64,000 nucleotides of DNA from Biscogniauxia marginata (Eukaryota; Ascomycota; Sordariomycetes; Xylariales; Xylariaceae): NCBI GenBank assembly GCA_022695795.1, contig MU404153.1, positions 62,001-126,000 of the forward strand, given 5' to 3'. The notes under the pieces were generated by a model that made no database searches, was not told where the DNA came from, and worked only from the letters and a program-made list of their open reading frames with translations. Shown here in pieces: positions 11,868-24,500 of the stretch; within the stretch, counting starts at the first letter, position 1, and every line of letters starts with the position of its first letter. Both the position numbers and the translations under genes were made by a program.

Positions 11868-12685
11868 GATGATGATGGTGGTGGTAGCGAAATAGGTGAG
11901 AAAAACCGCTGGTGTATTATAGGATGAGATGCTGCGTGAATAAGCTGGTAAATAAGCTAATATGCAGAATAAGTAAATAGTTGCACGGCCATGAAAATAA
12001 TATGTTGACAGCCGAATAATTATTTCAACAGATGTGGCGGTACTAATCTATAAGTATAGGTAGAACATAAGGTTATACCTACTAAGAACAGGAAGTATGT
12101 ACATAGGTATTAATGTTACAGGAGAATGTGAAATACCTACCTAGGTACCTTCGGATTTACCTAATTGTGGGACTCTGCCTCGGTTGGCCGGTTCGACTAC
12201 TCCGCATATTATAGCAACACTATACATAAACTATGTTATGTATGGCTGGCATAAATAAAGATGACTATATCACAAGTTCGACGATCCGGAGTCAAGTGAA
12301 AAAGATGTTTAGCGGCCATATAAGCCTACGATTTTTAGCAACTGACGTTTCATTTGAGTGCCAATATAGTCTTGCTCCGCCTTAGAATTCAAGCTAAACC
12401 TGTCTTGCCGTTGCTGCTGGTCCGTTATTAGTCGGCTCACTACGTTTATTACGGGCCGAACATTCATGAGGAGACCATGAAACCATCATCATTTCAAAGA
12501 ACAACCTATACACATAGGGCACTCTGCATGCCCGAAATTAGATAGTGTAAAATAACGAAGGCCCAGAGTCCTTCCATCGATACCCATGCGGTCGCTCTCC
12601 TGACGGGAAATTTCCTGCTTTGTGTTGTACATTTTGTGCCGTGTTGATCAGGTGGTGTTACAGCAGTGCTTCGAGACGTGCTACT
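11868..12685. other. Intergenic
   Basis: This is the 5' flank of the enoyl-CoA hydratase gene and the 3' flank of the RBM25-like gene. It is moderately AT rich with a TACCTACCTAGGTACC motif at about 12135-12150. No gene was supported. Confidence 0.45.
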
Positions 12686-15179
12686 CTATGCAGATAGACC
12701 ACGCTTCTCGCTCTCCGTGAAGAAAATAACCATTCGCCAAAGCTTCATTACCAAGGCTTCGGCTTCGTCGTCCAGAGCCTGTAATACTGTCAGATATTCA
12801 CGTTCGGAAGCAAGAAAATGTATTGGCCATACCTCTGCTAGTTCATCAACCAACTCCCCAGGCTTGCCATGCTTTCGAAGATGTTCCTCCACCACCTCAA
12901 TAAGCAGCTGTTCCTGCACACCAAGGTACTCGACCAGCTTCTTTTCAACGAAAGGCCGAAGCTTCTCTCGGATGACGCTTTCGTCCAGATAATCCCACTT
13001 GACGTCCCATTCCCACAGGCCATCCTTCTCGTTCGGGATCTCCTGCGCCAGCGCGCGAACCGCTTGGTCACGTTCTTCGTCGGACATGGCCGCGGCTGCA
13101 GCCGGCTCGAATTTGATAGGAATCAACTGCCGCCTAGTAGTCGAATCCTCATCCTCATCTTCGAGTAGACCCTCAACCTCAGCAATGGTCTTTCTTTGGG
13201 GAGCCGCACGCTGCGCGTGTGCTTTCTGGGCGGCAGCACCGAGAGACAACTTAAAGGGCTGTGGCGCGGCAAGACCAGCCCTGCTAACTTGCCGCTGTTC
13301 CATCTCTTGGGCCTGTCTCTCGAGGAATGAATCGGCCATGCCTCTAGCATGCTCGCGTTCCGCTTCCTCCTTAAGCCGTTCTTGCTCTTCTGCTTGTCGG
13401 TCAGCCTCATCGGCGGCAGCCTCCCTTCCTCTGAATGCCGCCCTGTTTCGAATCCAGGCACTTCGGTCCTTGTAGTACTCCTCCTTCTTCCGCGATGCCT
13501 CCGCGTCATCGTCGAAATGCTTAAGACGATGCAGCATCTCTTCCTGCTTTGCTGCAAGGGACTTCGCATCCGTAGTGTCACGGCCCTTCTCCCGCTCGAG
13601 CGCAGCAGTTCGTGACTTCTCGCGGTTCAGCCACCGGCGCTCGGCATCAAGATAGAGCTTCTCGGTCTCGGCATTCTGTTTAGCAACTCGTCGACGCTCC
13701 AATTCCTCATCGCTAGCCGACTCGTCGTCGTCCTCCCTACTATATAACAAACCGCCGTTGGACGTCCCCCCGTTGATGAAGCTAATCGATCGGTTATAAT
13801 CCTTACCCAAGTCGGATTTCTGGCCCTTAGGGCCCGAAGGCGCATTGGGAACACCACGAGGGCCCAATGGAATATTGTTAGCGCTCAAAGGGGGTGGAGA
13901 TGCTAGTCTCGAGGGTCGCGAGGCGCCATTCCTCTGGCGTTCCATAGCTTCGAGTTCTTCCTCCCTCTTGAGACGTTCCATATCGCGCTTGATGCTTCGT
14001 TCTCGGAAGGCAGCAATCTCCGCGGCGACGGTCTCTCGCATCTCGGCGGGGATATCGGCTAGCTCGTCCTCCTGGGCCAGGGGGATATTAACCACCTCGA
14101 CGTTCTCTCCATTTTGCCCCGACGCCTCTCCCATGTGAACATCGCCATCTACATCCACTCCTGACCGGACGGAAGGGTAAAACAGGTTCTTAATTGTCTG
14201 TTTCAACGCACCTCTTGCAGCCTCGAGTCTCGCCTCAGCACCCGAGTCGTCCGTCCTACCTTCTTTATACGCCTCTATATACTTAGTCGAGTTCTCGTCG
14301 AGGTAAAACAGGAGGTTCGAGGTCTCGAATTTCTCGAAGTCATCGTCGTCCTCTGCAGGCGCATCTGATGGAGTCTGCTTGTTCAGCGGTACCTTTATGT
14401 CGTGAAATATCTCGGAAGCGACCCAGAGTGACTCGGCATCCTCGAATTGGGCGAAGCCAAAATTCATCTCCTTCCCAGCGGAATCGGTGGCGCGATCCCA
14501 GCGTCGCAACTTGCCCGCAGTGCCGAGCAGTTTCTCGATAGAGTCGTTGCCGCCGATTCCACCTGTGATTCCGTTGACGAATATGGTTCGCACGATCTCT
14601 TCTTTGGTAGGTGGTACCAACGCTTGCATGTTCTCTCGTATGGCCTGCCGGGTCTGGTCAAGGCCGCGGTCCATGCCCACGCCAGCCCTCGGCCCGGCAG
14701 AAGTCGGTGTCTCGCTGTCCTTGCGACCAGGTACGCCAGGAGTTTGGGGCTTCCCCGAGGTAGTCCCGAGTCGGATCACGGGGGCATTGAAGTTAATATT
14801 GGGCATATTCGGGGGTGCTTGGAAATTGGACGGCAAGCCGCTAGGTCGATTAGCTTGACTAATGCTGGGCTGCTGAACGCCAGGTGGTGGCGCCGTTCCT
14901 GGGGCAGACATGCCTGGAGGTGGTCCTAGATAATAATACATTAGTATACCGATGCCGCGGGCGGTAGAGCTCACGGCGAGAAGGCTCACCTAGACCAGGA
15001 GCCGGGGGCATTCCCGGAGCGCCATTGGCGCCCGGGTACGCGCCAAAAGTGGGAGGCGGGCCGAAGCCAGGGACTTGATATTTTCATTAGCATCGTCTCT
15101 GCCCATTCGGTACGATGTGTATGGTGGGCAAGATGGTCCTGCAAGAAGACCTACCTCCGCTGTAGGGATTATAAGACAT
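12686..15179 (-). CDS. RBM25-like RRM/PWI splicing factor (U1 snRNP-associated)
   Basis: Exons (minus): 15179-15155, 15073-14990, 14925-12833 and 12778-12686; 764 residues. The first exon encodes only MSYNPYSG plus one base. Phases join to a Pro/Gly-rich leader (GFGPPPTFGAYPGANG). An RRM lies near residues 148-225 (RTIFVNGITGG and NFGFAQFED as RNP2/RNP1-like strands). A long charged Arg/Glu-rich coiled region with Ser follows, and a C-terminal PWI domain ends in LWRMVIFFTESEKRGL. This order is that of RBM25 and of yeast Snu71-related U1 proteins, which bind RNA near 5' splice sites and influence splice-site choice. The last intron (12779-12832, 54 nt, GTATGG donor, CTGAC branch, TTACAG acceptor) is a multiple of three without a stop, so retention would insert 18 residues into the PWI domain. 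The family call is strong; ortholog naming is less so. Confidence 0.9.
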
Positions 15180-15811
15180 GGTCGACGGATAGCTTTCGAA
15201 AATAAATATAGATGGCGACGCGCAACCACCAGAGGTAGAGGCAAATAACTGCCGAAGGTAGAGGAAAGCCGACTCTTTTTCTTTTCGTGATGTGTCGCAG
15301 GGCTACCGGAAAGGAGGGTTTGTTGATTGCATAAAGCAGCTTGGCGGCGTAAGGCTGTTGGAAGTTTTGAGAAACTCAACCGGCGACGGTTTTGGGGGTG
15401 GTACCTATTTTTTGGGGTGCTGGTCCGTGCCGTGCAATGGATAAGATTTAGTGTCGGTATAGGTACATATGCACCTTGTAGGCTACTAAGGTAGGTGTAG
15501 TACCTACTGGCACTACCTACCTAACCTATATCTTTTAGCTACATGTAGGTACTAGGTCGGGTACCTAGGTAGTAGTACCTAGGCGGGTAGTAGGTACCTA
15601 AGAGGAGGTAGGTAACTTGAAGGGCGGATCATCTAAATTCCACGTGGGCTGAAAATGAAGTGGGCCCCGGCCACCTTCACTTATTCATTTATCCAATAGT
15701 TGCGACTTCCAATACTACGAAATATCCAATGCATTGAAAAAGCTCGAAGCTTCACTCAGCTACAATTCTGGGTGACTGGCTCGGAGATCAAGACGAGCCA
15801 AGAAGCCCACA
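15180..15811. promoter_or_regulatory. Divergent promoter region between RBM25-like gene and MRP21
   Basis: About 630 nt separate the two divergent start sites. The central part (15460-15612) is packed with direct and inverted copies of TAGGTA/TACCTA, including TACCTAGG and TAGGTACCTA palindromes. CACGTGGG (E-box-like) occurs at about 15641. Shared regulation of the two genes is possible but is inference. Confidence 0.45.
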
Positions 15812-16552
15812 ATGTATGTCTTTTTGCGCTCTACCACCTCACAGCGCAACTAACATTTCGCCAGGGCGGAATTCGGTCGGGCTATCCAAGCAGCGCTTCG
15901 TTCCACAGTGCCGCTCCGAAGCTCACCATTGCGATGGCAGCCGTGCCACAACCTCACGACAGCCTCCATGGCTTCGGCTGGAAGGCCTTTGGCATCATCG
16001 CCGAGCCTACGCGCTGCCAGAGCTACCAATGGAACTATCGACAGACAACAGCCATATTCTACTTCTTACTGGGGAGGTCGTATTCGGCCAACACCTCCCA
16101 GCCGGGACGAGGATAAGGACATTAAGAAACCAAACATCGATTCCTATAATGAGTCGTCAACCGCCAATTCCTCTGGTGATTTCGACGTTGTAGACAACAA
16201 TACCGACTTCGCCGCAGGTATCGATCTCGAACTTCGCGACATAGACAATTCTTTAAGCAGACAGGAGCCGCAAGACTCGACGATACCGCCCGGGCCGACT
16301 ATGCGCCTCGTTTCACGGACTGGCCGCACCATTCAGACTGGGCGCAACGTCGACGTAGCCAGGGCTTTCAAAATGCTAGCCGTGCAGGTCGCATCAAACA
16401 GGCTCCGACGAGATTTTCAACATCAGAAGTTTCACGAGCGCCCAGGTCTTAAACGGAAGAGACTCAAGAGCGAGCGGTGGCGGAGAAGGTTCAAGAAGGG
16501 TTTCAAAGCGGCGGTTGACAGAGTGGGAGAACTGACAAGGCAAGGTTGGTAG
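15812..16552 (+). CDS. MRP21: Mitochondrial small-subunit ribosomal protein bS21m
   Basis: The C-terminal half is the conserved S21 domain: VSRTGRTIQTGRNVDVARAF, then ASNRLRRDFQHQKFHERPG and a very basic end (KRKRLKSERWRRRFKKGF) closing with ELTRQGW. The best model is join(15812-15813, 15865-16552), 229 residues. The intron (15814-15864, GTATGT donor, CTAAC branch, GCCAG acceptor) splits the start codon as AT|G. Splicing gives MAEFGRAIQAALRST, an Arg-rich amphipathic presequence typical of mitochondrial import. The context CCCACAATGG is a good initiation site. The middle is an acidic, Ser/Asn-rich linker of a kind found in fungal Mrp21 proteins. It shares a divergent promoter with the splicing factor. 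The family call is secure; the split-AUG start is inference from frame and splice signals. Confidence 0.88.
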
Positions 16553-16929
16553 GGCCCGGTGTACAATATAAAGAAAAGTCTTCTCAGACTGGAGAATATA
16601 CGATGGCCTATCGTGAAAATACAGCTCACTTGTACAACTGTTACCACTCCTTTGGATATCGGGTTATAGTTGGTTACCTCAGTCTATAGCCCATTTTCAT
16701 TATTATCGCGCCAACCTAGAGAGCCTTTATCACAGGCTCTTTCACTTCATTTCGCCGGATTGGTCTAGACTAGCAATCCCCTACCGTCTGAAAGTCGACA
16801 AAGGAGGACCAGTCGCATTCTAGGTACCTAACAAACGTGTCGGGTTTCACAGTATAGCATCCATGTCGATACTTGTAGCTTGGAGATGCCCTTCACATCC
16901 TACCCTTTCCAGATCAGCTCCGCTAAATT
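16553..16929. other. Intergenic; kinesin promoter
   Basis: This lies between the MRP21 stop and the kinesin start. No gene and no clear TATA element were seen. Confidence 0.4.
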
Positions 16930-19900
16930 ATGTTTTTCGCATTCAATTGGCAATACGAGACTAAAGGCACATCTGGATTCGTGGATTTCGGCTCCGACCA
17001 GGGGAAGCCAGATGGCTCCGTCAATGCCGCTCCTCTAAAGCCAAAGTCGCCGGCCTCCCTTGATGGATCACTTGCACCGAAGCCATACCGTGATGTTGCT
17101 ATCGGGACGGCCGAGCGGGCCTCGTTCCGGCCTAAGAGCTATCGTGATGCCGGGTCCAAGACTCGGTCACCTGTTCAGCCAAAAGGGCGGAATGCTACGC
17201 GATCGATGTCAACACAGACGATTACGTCAATGTCAACTGAGGAACGACCAGCAGATCGCAATAAGAACTCTTGTAAGAGTCATATTCCTATACTGCCCAT
17301 TTTCATTAGCTACATGCATCTTGGAAAACAAGCAGTAAAAGCTCTAACAAGTATCACTAGTCCCCTATGATGCCGACAGAAGAGTCAAGGCCTTTGAGGA
17401 CAGGGTTACTGGACTCGATGAGCAGATCTCGCTCATACAAAAGATGGTTACTGATACGTTGAACGGTCGGACAAATCTAGAGCAAGAAGTTCAATCAGCC
17501 AGCAATGCGGGTGAGTTCGAATCTGTGTTCGCAATATCCCGGCGATCCAGCTAATATTCCCAAGCTCTTCAACTCAAGAACTCCCGTGAAGAATGGCAAA
17601 CAAAGAGTTCGGCGCTTGATAGCGAACTCAGCAAAGCTAGGGCCGAAAATTCCGTGCTTGACGGCCAGTTGCTTAAGGCAATGGCTGACTACTCTGCGGT
17701 TGACGCCCAGCTAAACAAAACACGAGCAGATATATTTATACTTGAAGATAATCTCAGTAAGGCTCGAGCGGACTACTCATTACTTGATGTCCAGCTAAAC
17801 AATGCACGGGTCGAGAATTCAATGCTCGATAGCCAATTGAACAGGGCTCGGGTAGATATATCCAAACTAGAAGACCAGTTGACGAAAATACAGACGAATT
17901 ACTCTACACTCGAAAAGCAGCTGAATAGAGAACGACTAGATAATACCACGCTCAATAGCCAGCTCACACAGTCACTTGCAGAGAAATCAGCACTTGACAG
18001 GCAGAACGTTAAGTTACGAGCTGATTGGGAGGTTCTTGGGGATCAGCTCAGCAAAGCAAGAGCAGACTACTCCGCACTTGACAGTCAGTTAACCAAGACA
18101 CGAGCGGATCATGCAATCCTCGACGGAGAGCTCAGCAAAGTTCGGGCGGATAACTCTACTCTCAACGGCCAGCTTGCGGACACAAAGTCAGCCTACGAAG
18201 CACTTGGTAATCAGCTCGATAAGACAAGGTCTGTCAATTCTGTCCTTGACAACCAGGTCACTCAAGCACGAGGCAATTGCTCTGTACTTGATGGACAGCT
18301 CGCCAAAGCAAGGGCGGGTATAACCGTACTTGATAAACAACTCAACGAGGCGCGGGCCGAGATCAGCAAGATTCTTAATGCCCATCAACAAGAAAACAAG
18401 CTGCTTGAAGAGAAGTATCGGACAGAGTGGGAGTCGAAGACTAGGGAGCTTCAGGTCCAACTGGACGAGGCGCATGGGAAAATTCAGGAACTCGAGGGGG
18501 CCCTTTCGAATGCAGTATCTCAAAGAGACCTAGACTCGAGAATGCTCCAATATCAGGATGAACTACAGAAAGAGCGTATGCGGATCCAGGAACTCCTCGA
18601 TAGCTATATCAAAGATAAAGGCAGCCTGCATGACGAGTACCATCAACTAGTGTCAAAGACGACAGAACTCCAAGAGAAGTTAGGTAGTGCCGTAGACGAG
18701 GCCCGGGACGAAATTCGTTCCTACCTTGAGAGGACCACAGCACATGGTGAGGGTATGAGGTCGAGTGCATCTGCGCATCTTCAAGAATTGAAGGACGCGC
18801 TCAAATTCAACCTGGAGTTGTGGAACGAACACATGAACCAGAAAGCGGCCCTCAATGATCTTTTTGAAAAGGAACAAGAAAGAATGCGAAGTTTCTACGA
18901 GGAGAAACAGGGGCTCTTATTGAAGGACCATCGGGAAGAAAAGCGGATACTCGAGGCTCGGTATGAGAGCCTCAAAGAGAAGTTTCAGGAGGAGAAGGAA
19001 AGAATACACGATGAGAGACGTGCTCTAGAATCTCAGTATGACCGCCTCAAGGCTGAGAAAGAAAGTGCCCTAGAAGAGAGTAATAAGCTGTATCAGGATA
19101 AGCTTGCACTAGAAAACCAACATGGTCAGTTTAGAGTAAGTGCACAGCAGGAATCGGAAAGGCTACAAGGTGAGCTACGATTACTCGAAGACAAGTTTGA
19201 TCACCTCCAAAAGAATTCACAACGGGAAAGAGAAAGGTTACAAGAAGAGAGGCGCTTGGTCGATAATAGATATGACAGCCTCAGCGAGAATGCGCAAAAG
19301 GAGAGGGACAGGTTCCAGGATGAGAAACGTGTACTCGAAGACAAATATCGACTCCTCGCAGTCGAGAAAGACACCGCAGAACAGGAAGGGAAAAGGCTTA
19401 TAAATGAGCAGCTAAAGCTTGACGATAAATACAACCGCTTGAAGGCTGAAAAGGATCTTGCAGAGGAGGAGAATACGAGAATTCATAATGCGTTTGAGAA
19501 CAAGTACTATCGCCTCCAGGCCGAAAATGAGGGCATGGTTCGAGAAACCAATAGACTTCGCGACAAGCAGGAGGCTCTAGAAAACAATTACAGCATCTTC
19601 AGAGAAAAACACGAAATCATAGAAGCAGAAAGAAAGAGGCTAGAGGATGATTGTTTAGCGAAGGACCAAGAGCTGCAGAGACAGCAAGATCAAGCAGATG
19701 TATTCGCCACAGAAATAGAGAATACGAGGGCCCAACTTGACACTGCAGACAAGAAACTTGAGGGCAAAGAATTAGAACTTATGAATCTAAGAACCGAAAT
19801 CGGACGACTACAGGCCAATGTACAGAATTTCCAAGAGATAATCAAAGCAAACGAGCAAGCGAACAACGAAGTGGTACAAATCCGATCCACTGAGCTAACT

Positions 19901-21504
19901 ATGCACTTGGAACAGGAGAGAGAAGAGTTACAGAAGGAGCAGCAGCGCACTCGGGACCTTGAGGCTACTGTCACAGAGCTTCAGATAATCGGGGAAAGCC
20001 AGAGCCAAGAGCTCGCGGGCCTTAAGCAGAAACTCCAAGGTGTGGAAACGGAAACGAAAGATAAATTCATATCTCACGTTGAGGAGATGAAAAGCAAGGA
20101 CGCTGAAGTTGCGGTATGGGTTCAAAAGTTCCAGAAAATGGAGGAGGGAGCGCAGAATGAGGCGCTTATGAGAATTTCTGCCCAAAAGAATGAGCAGGAA
20201 GCACATTTAGCTATGGAGAGGATAGCGACAAAACTACTCTTAGAAGAGACGAGGAGACGTGAACTGTTTGAGCAAGTACAAGACCTTCGAGGGAATATCC
20301 GGGTCATGTGCCGAATTCGCCCGGTCCAGGAAGGTGACGGCACGTTGTTAGAATACAAGACTAAACCAGGGAGATTCCACAACTACCCGGCTGCTCTTGA
20401 GCTCATTGAGCACAAGGAAAGGGCGGATGGCAAGCCAACAATGCAGAGTACCCCATACGAATTCGAACGCGTATTTACTCCCGAAGAATCAAACGAGACT
20501 ATCTTCTCCGAAATAAGCCAACTCGTACAATCCTTCATAGATGGTAAAAGAATTTGCATATTCTGTTACGGCCAGACGGGGACTGGCAAAACTTACACTA
20601 TGAGCAACGAGCCAGACCTCGAGGGCTATGGAGGAGACCATCACGAGACAGACGGTATCATCCCAAGAACAAAGACGATGGCTTTCCGTGAAGCAGAAAG
20701 ACTACGAGAACTAGGGCAGTCCGTTGAAGTGAAGGGTTGTTGCTACGAGATATACCTAGACAAACTATACCTACTCAATAATTCATCTAGGCAACCTGAT
20801 GCTAATCCAGGGCAATTGGGCAAGGGCTTGGGAAACAGGACTGAAAAGACATTCATAAAACAAGAAGAGGATTGGATTGTCAAGGATGCCCAGCTTCTCA
20901 CACTAGAATCAGCTCAAGACTTTGAAAGGATGTATAGCCAAGCAATGGCATCACGTCAATTCCGGCCAACCAAGCAGAACGACCAGTCCTCCCGCTCACA
21001 TTTTATCGTGAGGCTTGAGTTTACGAGCAAGCCAGCACACGGCGAAGAAAGCCATAGTGGCATACTCAATTTAGTGGATCTAGCAGGCTCTGAGAGGAGG
21101 AAAACCGCAGGGACAGAGGGCCAAGGCCTAGTCGAAGGAATAGCGATCAACGAATCACTAAGCGTACTTAAGTCCGTTTTGCTCAAGTTGAAAGAAGGCG
21201 ACAAGCCATCCGAATACCGCGAAAAGGGAGGGACATTGTCTAAACTACTCCAGCCTAGCCTAGGCAGCGCCCTAGGCAATAAATGCATGACCCTCATGTT
21301 CGTTATGATTAATCTGCGGGAGAGGGATCTCGAGATAACCAAGGGAAGTTTAGAATATGCCATGACAGTAAGTTTCTCAGGAATTTGATTCTCTATACAA
21401 CACGAACAACAAACTGTTGCTAACTAGCGCAATAGGCACAGAAAGTAAGCTCACAGACCAAATCGTCAAATGAAAAGAAGAAACGCATAGGTATAGGAAA
21501 ATGA
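16930..21504 (+). CDS. C-terminal-motor kinesin (kinesin-14 type) with repeat-built stalk
   Basis: Exons: 16930-17272, 17361-17510, 17565-21367 and 21436-21504; 1454 residues, much longer than typical Kar3/KlpA (about 700-800). The N-terminal tail is basic with two PK(P/S)YRD repeats. Residues about 186-437 are 18 uninterrupted 14-residue units of the form L-x-K-A-R-A-D-x-S-x-L-D-x-Q. A long charged coiled coil follows to about residue 1060. The neck QVQDLRGNIRVMCRIRP is kinesin-14-like. The motor has P-loop CYGQTGTGKTYTM, switch I NDQSSRSH and switch II LVDLAGSER, so nucleotide binding looks intact. Elsewhere it diverges: the usual MFVNISP is MFVMINL and there is an insertion after the P-loop. 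The last exon adds a Lys-rich tail (NEKKKRIGIGK). Minus-end motility is expected from the class but not shown. It may be a Kar3-related paralogue rather than the main KAR3/klpA gene. Confidence 0.88.
17627..18382 (+). repeat. 18 tandem 42-bp units encoding 14-residue coiled-coil repeats
   Basis: Counting from the Leu of LSKARAENSVLDGQ, the protein can be cut into 18 consecutive 14-mers with no gap. Examples are LSKARADYSLLDVQ, LNNARVENSMLDSQ, LTKTRADHAILDGE and LAKARAGITVLDKQ. Fourteen residues equal two heptads, so the array forms a regular coiled coil. DNA copies are diverged, which argues for an old array rather than a recent expansion. Confidence 0.85.
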
Positions 21505-24500
21505 TTCTGGAGACGACCGTGACGATGACGTTAGCATATCGTAACTAACGAGATGAGCCGTGGGATTATCAGCACGAAGCAAGATATAAAATATAGCTAG
21601 GGGGCTAATCATGAGTGTCAGCTTGTTATGCTAGCACTCATAGGGGAGTTACTGTACTTAGATTAGCGAATACATGTGCCCGTTGAATTCATGAAACTAG
21701 CAAGATTACTTCAATAAATATTTCATGTTTCTTATTCTTACAAGACATAGATGTTGTGTTCAACAATTTTACCGGATTAAAAGCCTTTGAGCTAAGAAAA
21801 ATAGCAGCCATAGGTATCTTGGCTAGTTTAATATAAGCATCCTTTTTATATATGCTCTCTTCCGACTTTATCCCAGTTCCTAGAAATGTATGCAAGCCTA
21901 GCCGTAGCCTTCTAATACAATTCTGGGGTATAGATAAATGACTCGTGACTTTTTTATATTCTCGAGCTTATGCTCCATTTCCTACCGCCATCTTTTCTAT
22001 GCGGATCACGTAATCCACCCTCCAGTTGATAGGAATACCCTCGATTGAGAGTAGTTCATATTGACACAGTTTGGCTCAAGAAACAAGAGTAGATCGTCTT
22101 TGCAGATCGTCTCTCAACTCGGGCATAACAACAGTTCGGATGGTTTGAGACGAGATATATATCTAGATGAGGCTATAATCTTCCTCGTAGAGGCATATAC
22201 ACATATTTAGAAAATTCTTCTGCGAAAGTGTATTCATCCAATACATCTACAGAGTTTATATCATACCTGTGTTGGCAGGGATATTATATGTTGGGATCCC
22301 TTTCCATCTGGGCCACCCATGAGAGTAGTAACATTAACATGAATAGGGTGTTACGAGTCCCTAGAATTGCCTCTGCTTAGGATTATCCTTATTAAGCAGC
22401 TTCATCATGTCACTAAAAATGTATCAATGTGAAGCACGAAACCTGAAAAAATCTCTGTCCATTTTAATTACGGGTTAGAAGCTTGGAGAGCAACGGAGCT
22501 ACCTGAGTAGGAACTGGAGAGTCAGAGCACACTGTAATCCAAATGTATCTTCGGCGGTTGATCTTGCTTGTCTCAAGGACTATAACTATAGGAACATTAA
22601 GTAATATTGAATCTCTATTGAAGGCAGTTGAAGACCATCAATCAATTGATAGCAAGACATTAGCGTTCCCCGCTTCGCTGCTTGAGTAACGTGCCCAGTT
22701 ATCTGATGCATATTAAAAGGTATTCCTTTGCTGTGTTTGAATAAAAGTCCAAGGCTTTGAGCCAAGGTACTTTGGTTCGTAACAGCTATATGAACGTGTG
22801 GTGACTTCTAGGAATTTCTGCAAACGTCTCTAGCACTAGCTGTTCTATATAACAGGGCTCGCATGATCCCATAAAGACTAGCCATAGCAACTAAATACAA
22901 AGAAGCAATAGTATAATTATGGGCGAAAGAACACCTTTTATAATATGTCACTAGCAATTTTGCATTTTGCAACAGGCTTATATCTATTTCAAATAGAGAG
23001 TTTAACTGCGCCAATGATGGTTAAATATTTGGTCTGGTTGAAGGTATAGCGCTCTATAAGCCACAAGTCATGGTCACTTCAAGAGAAATTTCACAAACAA
23101 GATTATCTAGGACCTGTCATATTCTACACGGGACGGAACAATGAAACAAGTTCAAGGAGTGCCCGCCCTCAATTATCGACTTTGGAGGTATTAATGCGGA
23201 ACCACGCTTGGATCGCTGCCAGGTATATTGCGGCGTACTGGATTGCTTAGGTATGAAATGTCAAATGTAACCTGTCCAGGCCATATCCTTACTCCCTGTA
23301 TCATTTTCACATAGGCTTCTTATCATAGTCGAGTTGTGAGAAACTAAACAGGGTACATATTTTCCAAATTAGAGGGAGGTTTAATGCCATTTAAAGTAAA
23401 GTCTAGTTCATAGTATAAACTATTAATCGTATAATACGGTATAGCGGTTAAGTTAATATTATTATATATATTAAAAATTCTATGATATTTAAAAAATAAA
23501 AACTGAACTAAAACTAAGATTAATTATAACTATTTATATTTAAATTATATTTATTAAATTTAATAATTAAAAAAAAATAAGGTCTAAGCAGTGATCTTCC
23601 TTTTTCGACCGGCTGAGCTAGTTTCGGCATCCCCTAATTAATCTCTGAAACGGTCGTTTCGTGATAACTAAGCAACGGCCAGCACGCAGCGGGAGGTGCC
23701 GTGATGATACCTGATCAAAATACTTATCAAGTTGACGGCCCTCCACAACTCGTTAAAGTGACTACTAGTAAATAGTACCTCTCTTACGAACATTTTTTTT
23801 TGGGGGGGGGGCGGTTGATTGTCTCTTCAATTTTGGGCCAGCTGAGCTACACAACGCATCATCTTCGTTATCTTGAGATATATAACAAGTATGTGAACAT
23901 TAATTATTGACCCCAACAACGGTCTCTCACAGCATACGAATGTTACCTTGGGAATGTTGTGGATGACTAAAATATCAGCTCCTGTTTACAAGATCCTGCA
24001 TACTGCACAAGATTGACTAATACCTAGGTTGAATAATCATTTCAGCTGATAGTAATACCAAGGACAATCATTCTGCCCTCGGCCATCTTGGCGATTTCCA
24101 GGAATGGCGGCATATCCCTGGAAGCTGGATGAGACCATCCACATCATCGACGTGTGGCGACCAAAGGTTGTTGGCTCCGAGCATGTAATATGAACTAGTA
24201 GCAGCTTTGGTGGAGTTAGTGAAAAAGTAACCCTTTTCATGCTAGGAAATACTTTTTTTACTTTACGATGAGAGTCTCAAACCCCCATATGAATAAGGTC
24301 CAATAGACTATAGTTATTTGATCTCGTTAGCCTCATTGGATGCATCTAATAAACAGCAAGTCCAATAGGCGTAATTACGGAACAATGATCTCCTGGCTAA
24401 GGCACATAAGCAACCGCGTTGGCTACTGAGTCATGCAGACTCAGCCCCGGGCACCTTTCGATACCATCGAATCGGATAAGAATATTACTCATGCACAACA

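Noticed and set aside
12185..12200. GGTTCGACTACTCC resembling a tRNA B-box
   Set aside because: No matching A-box or foldable cloverleaf around it.
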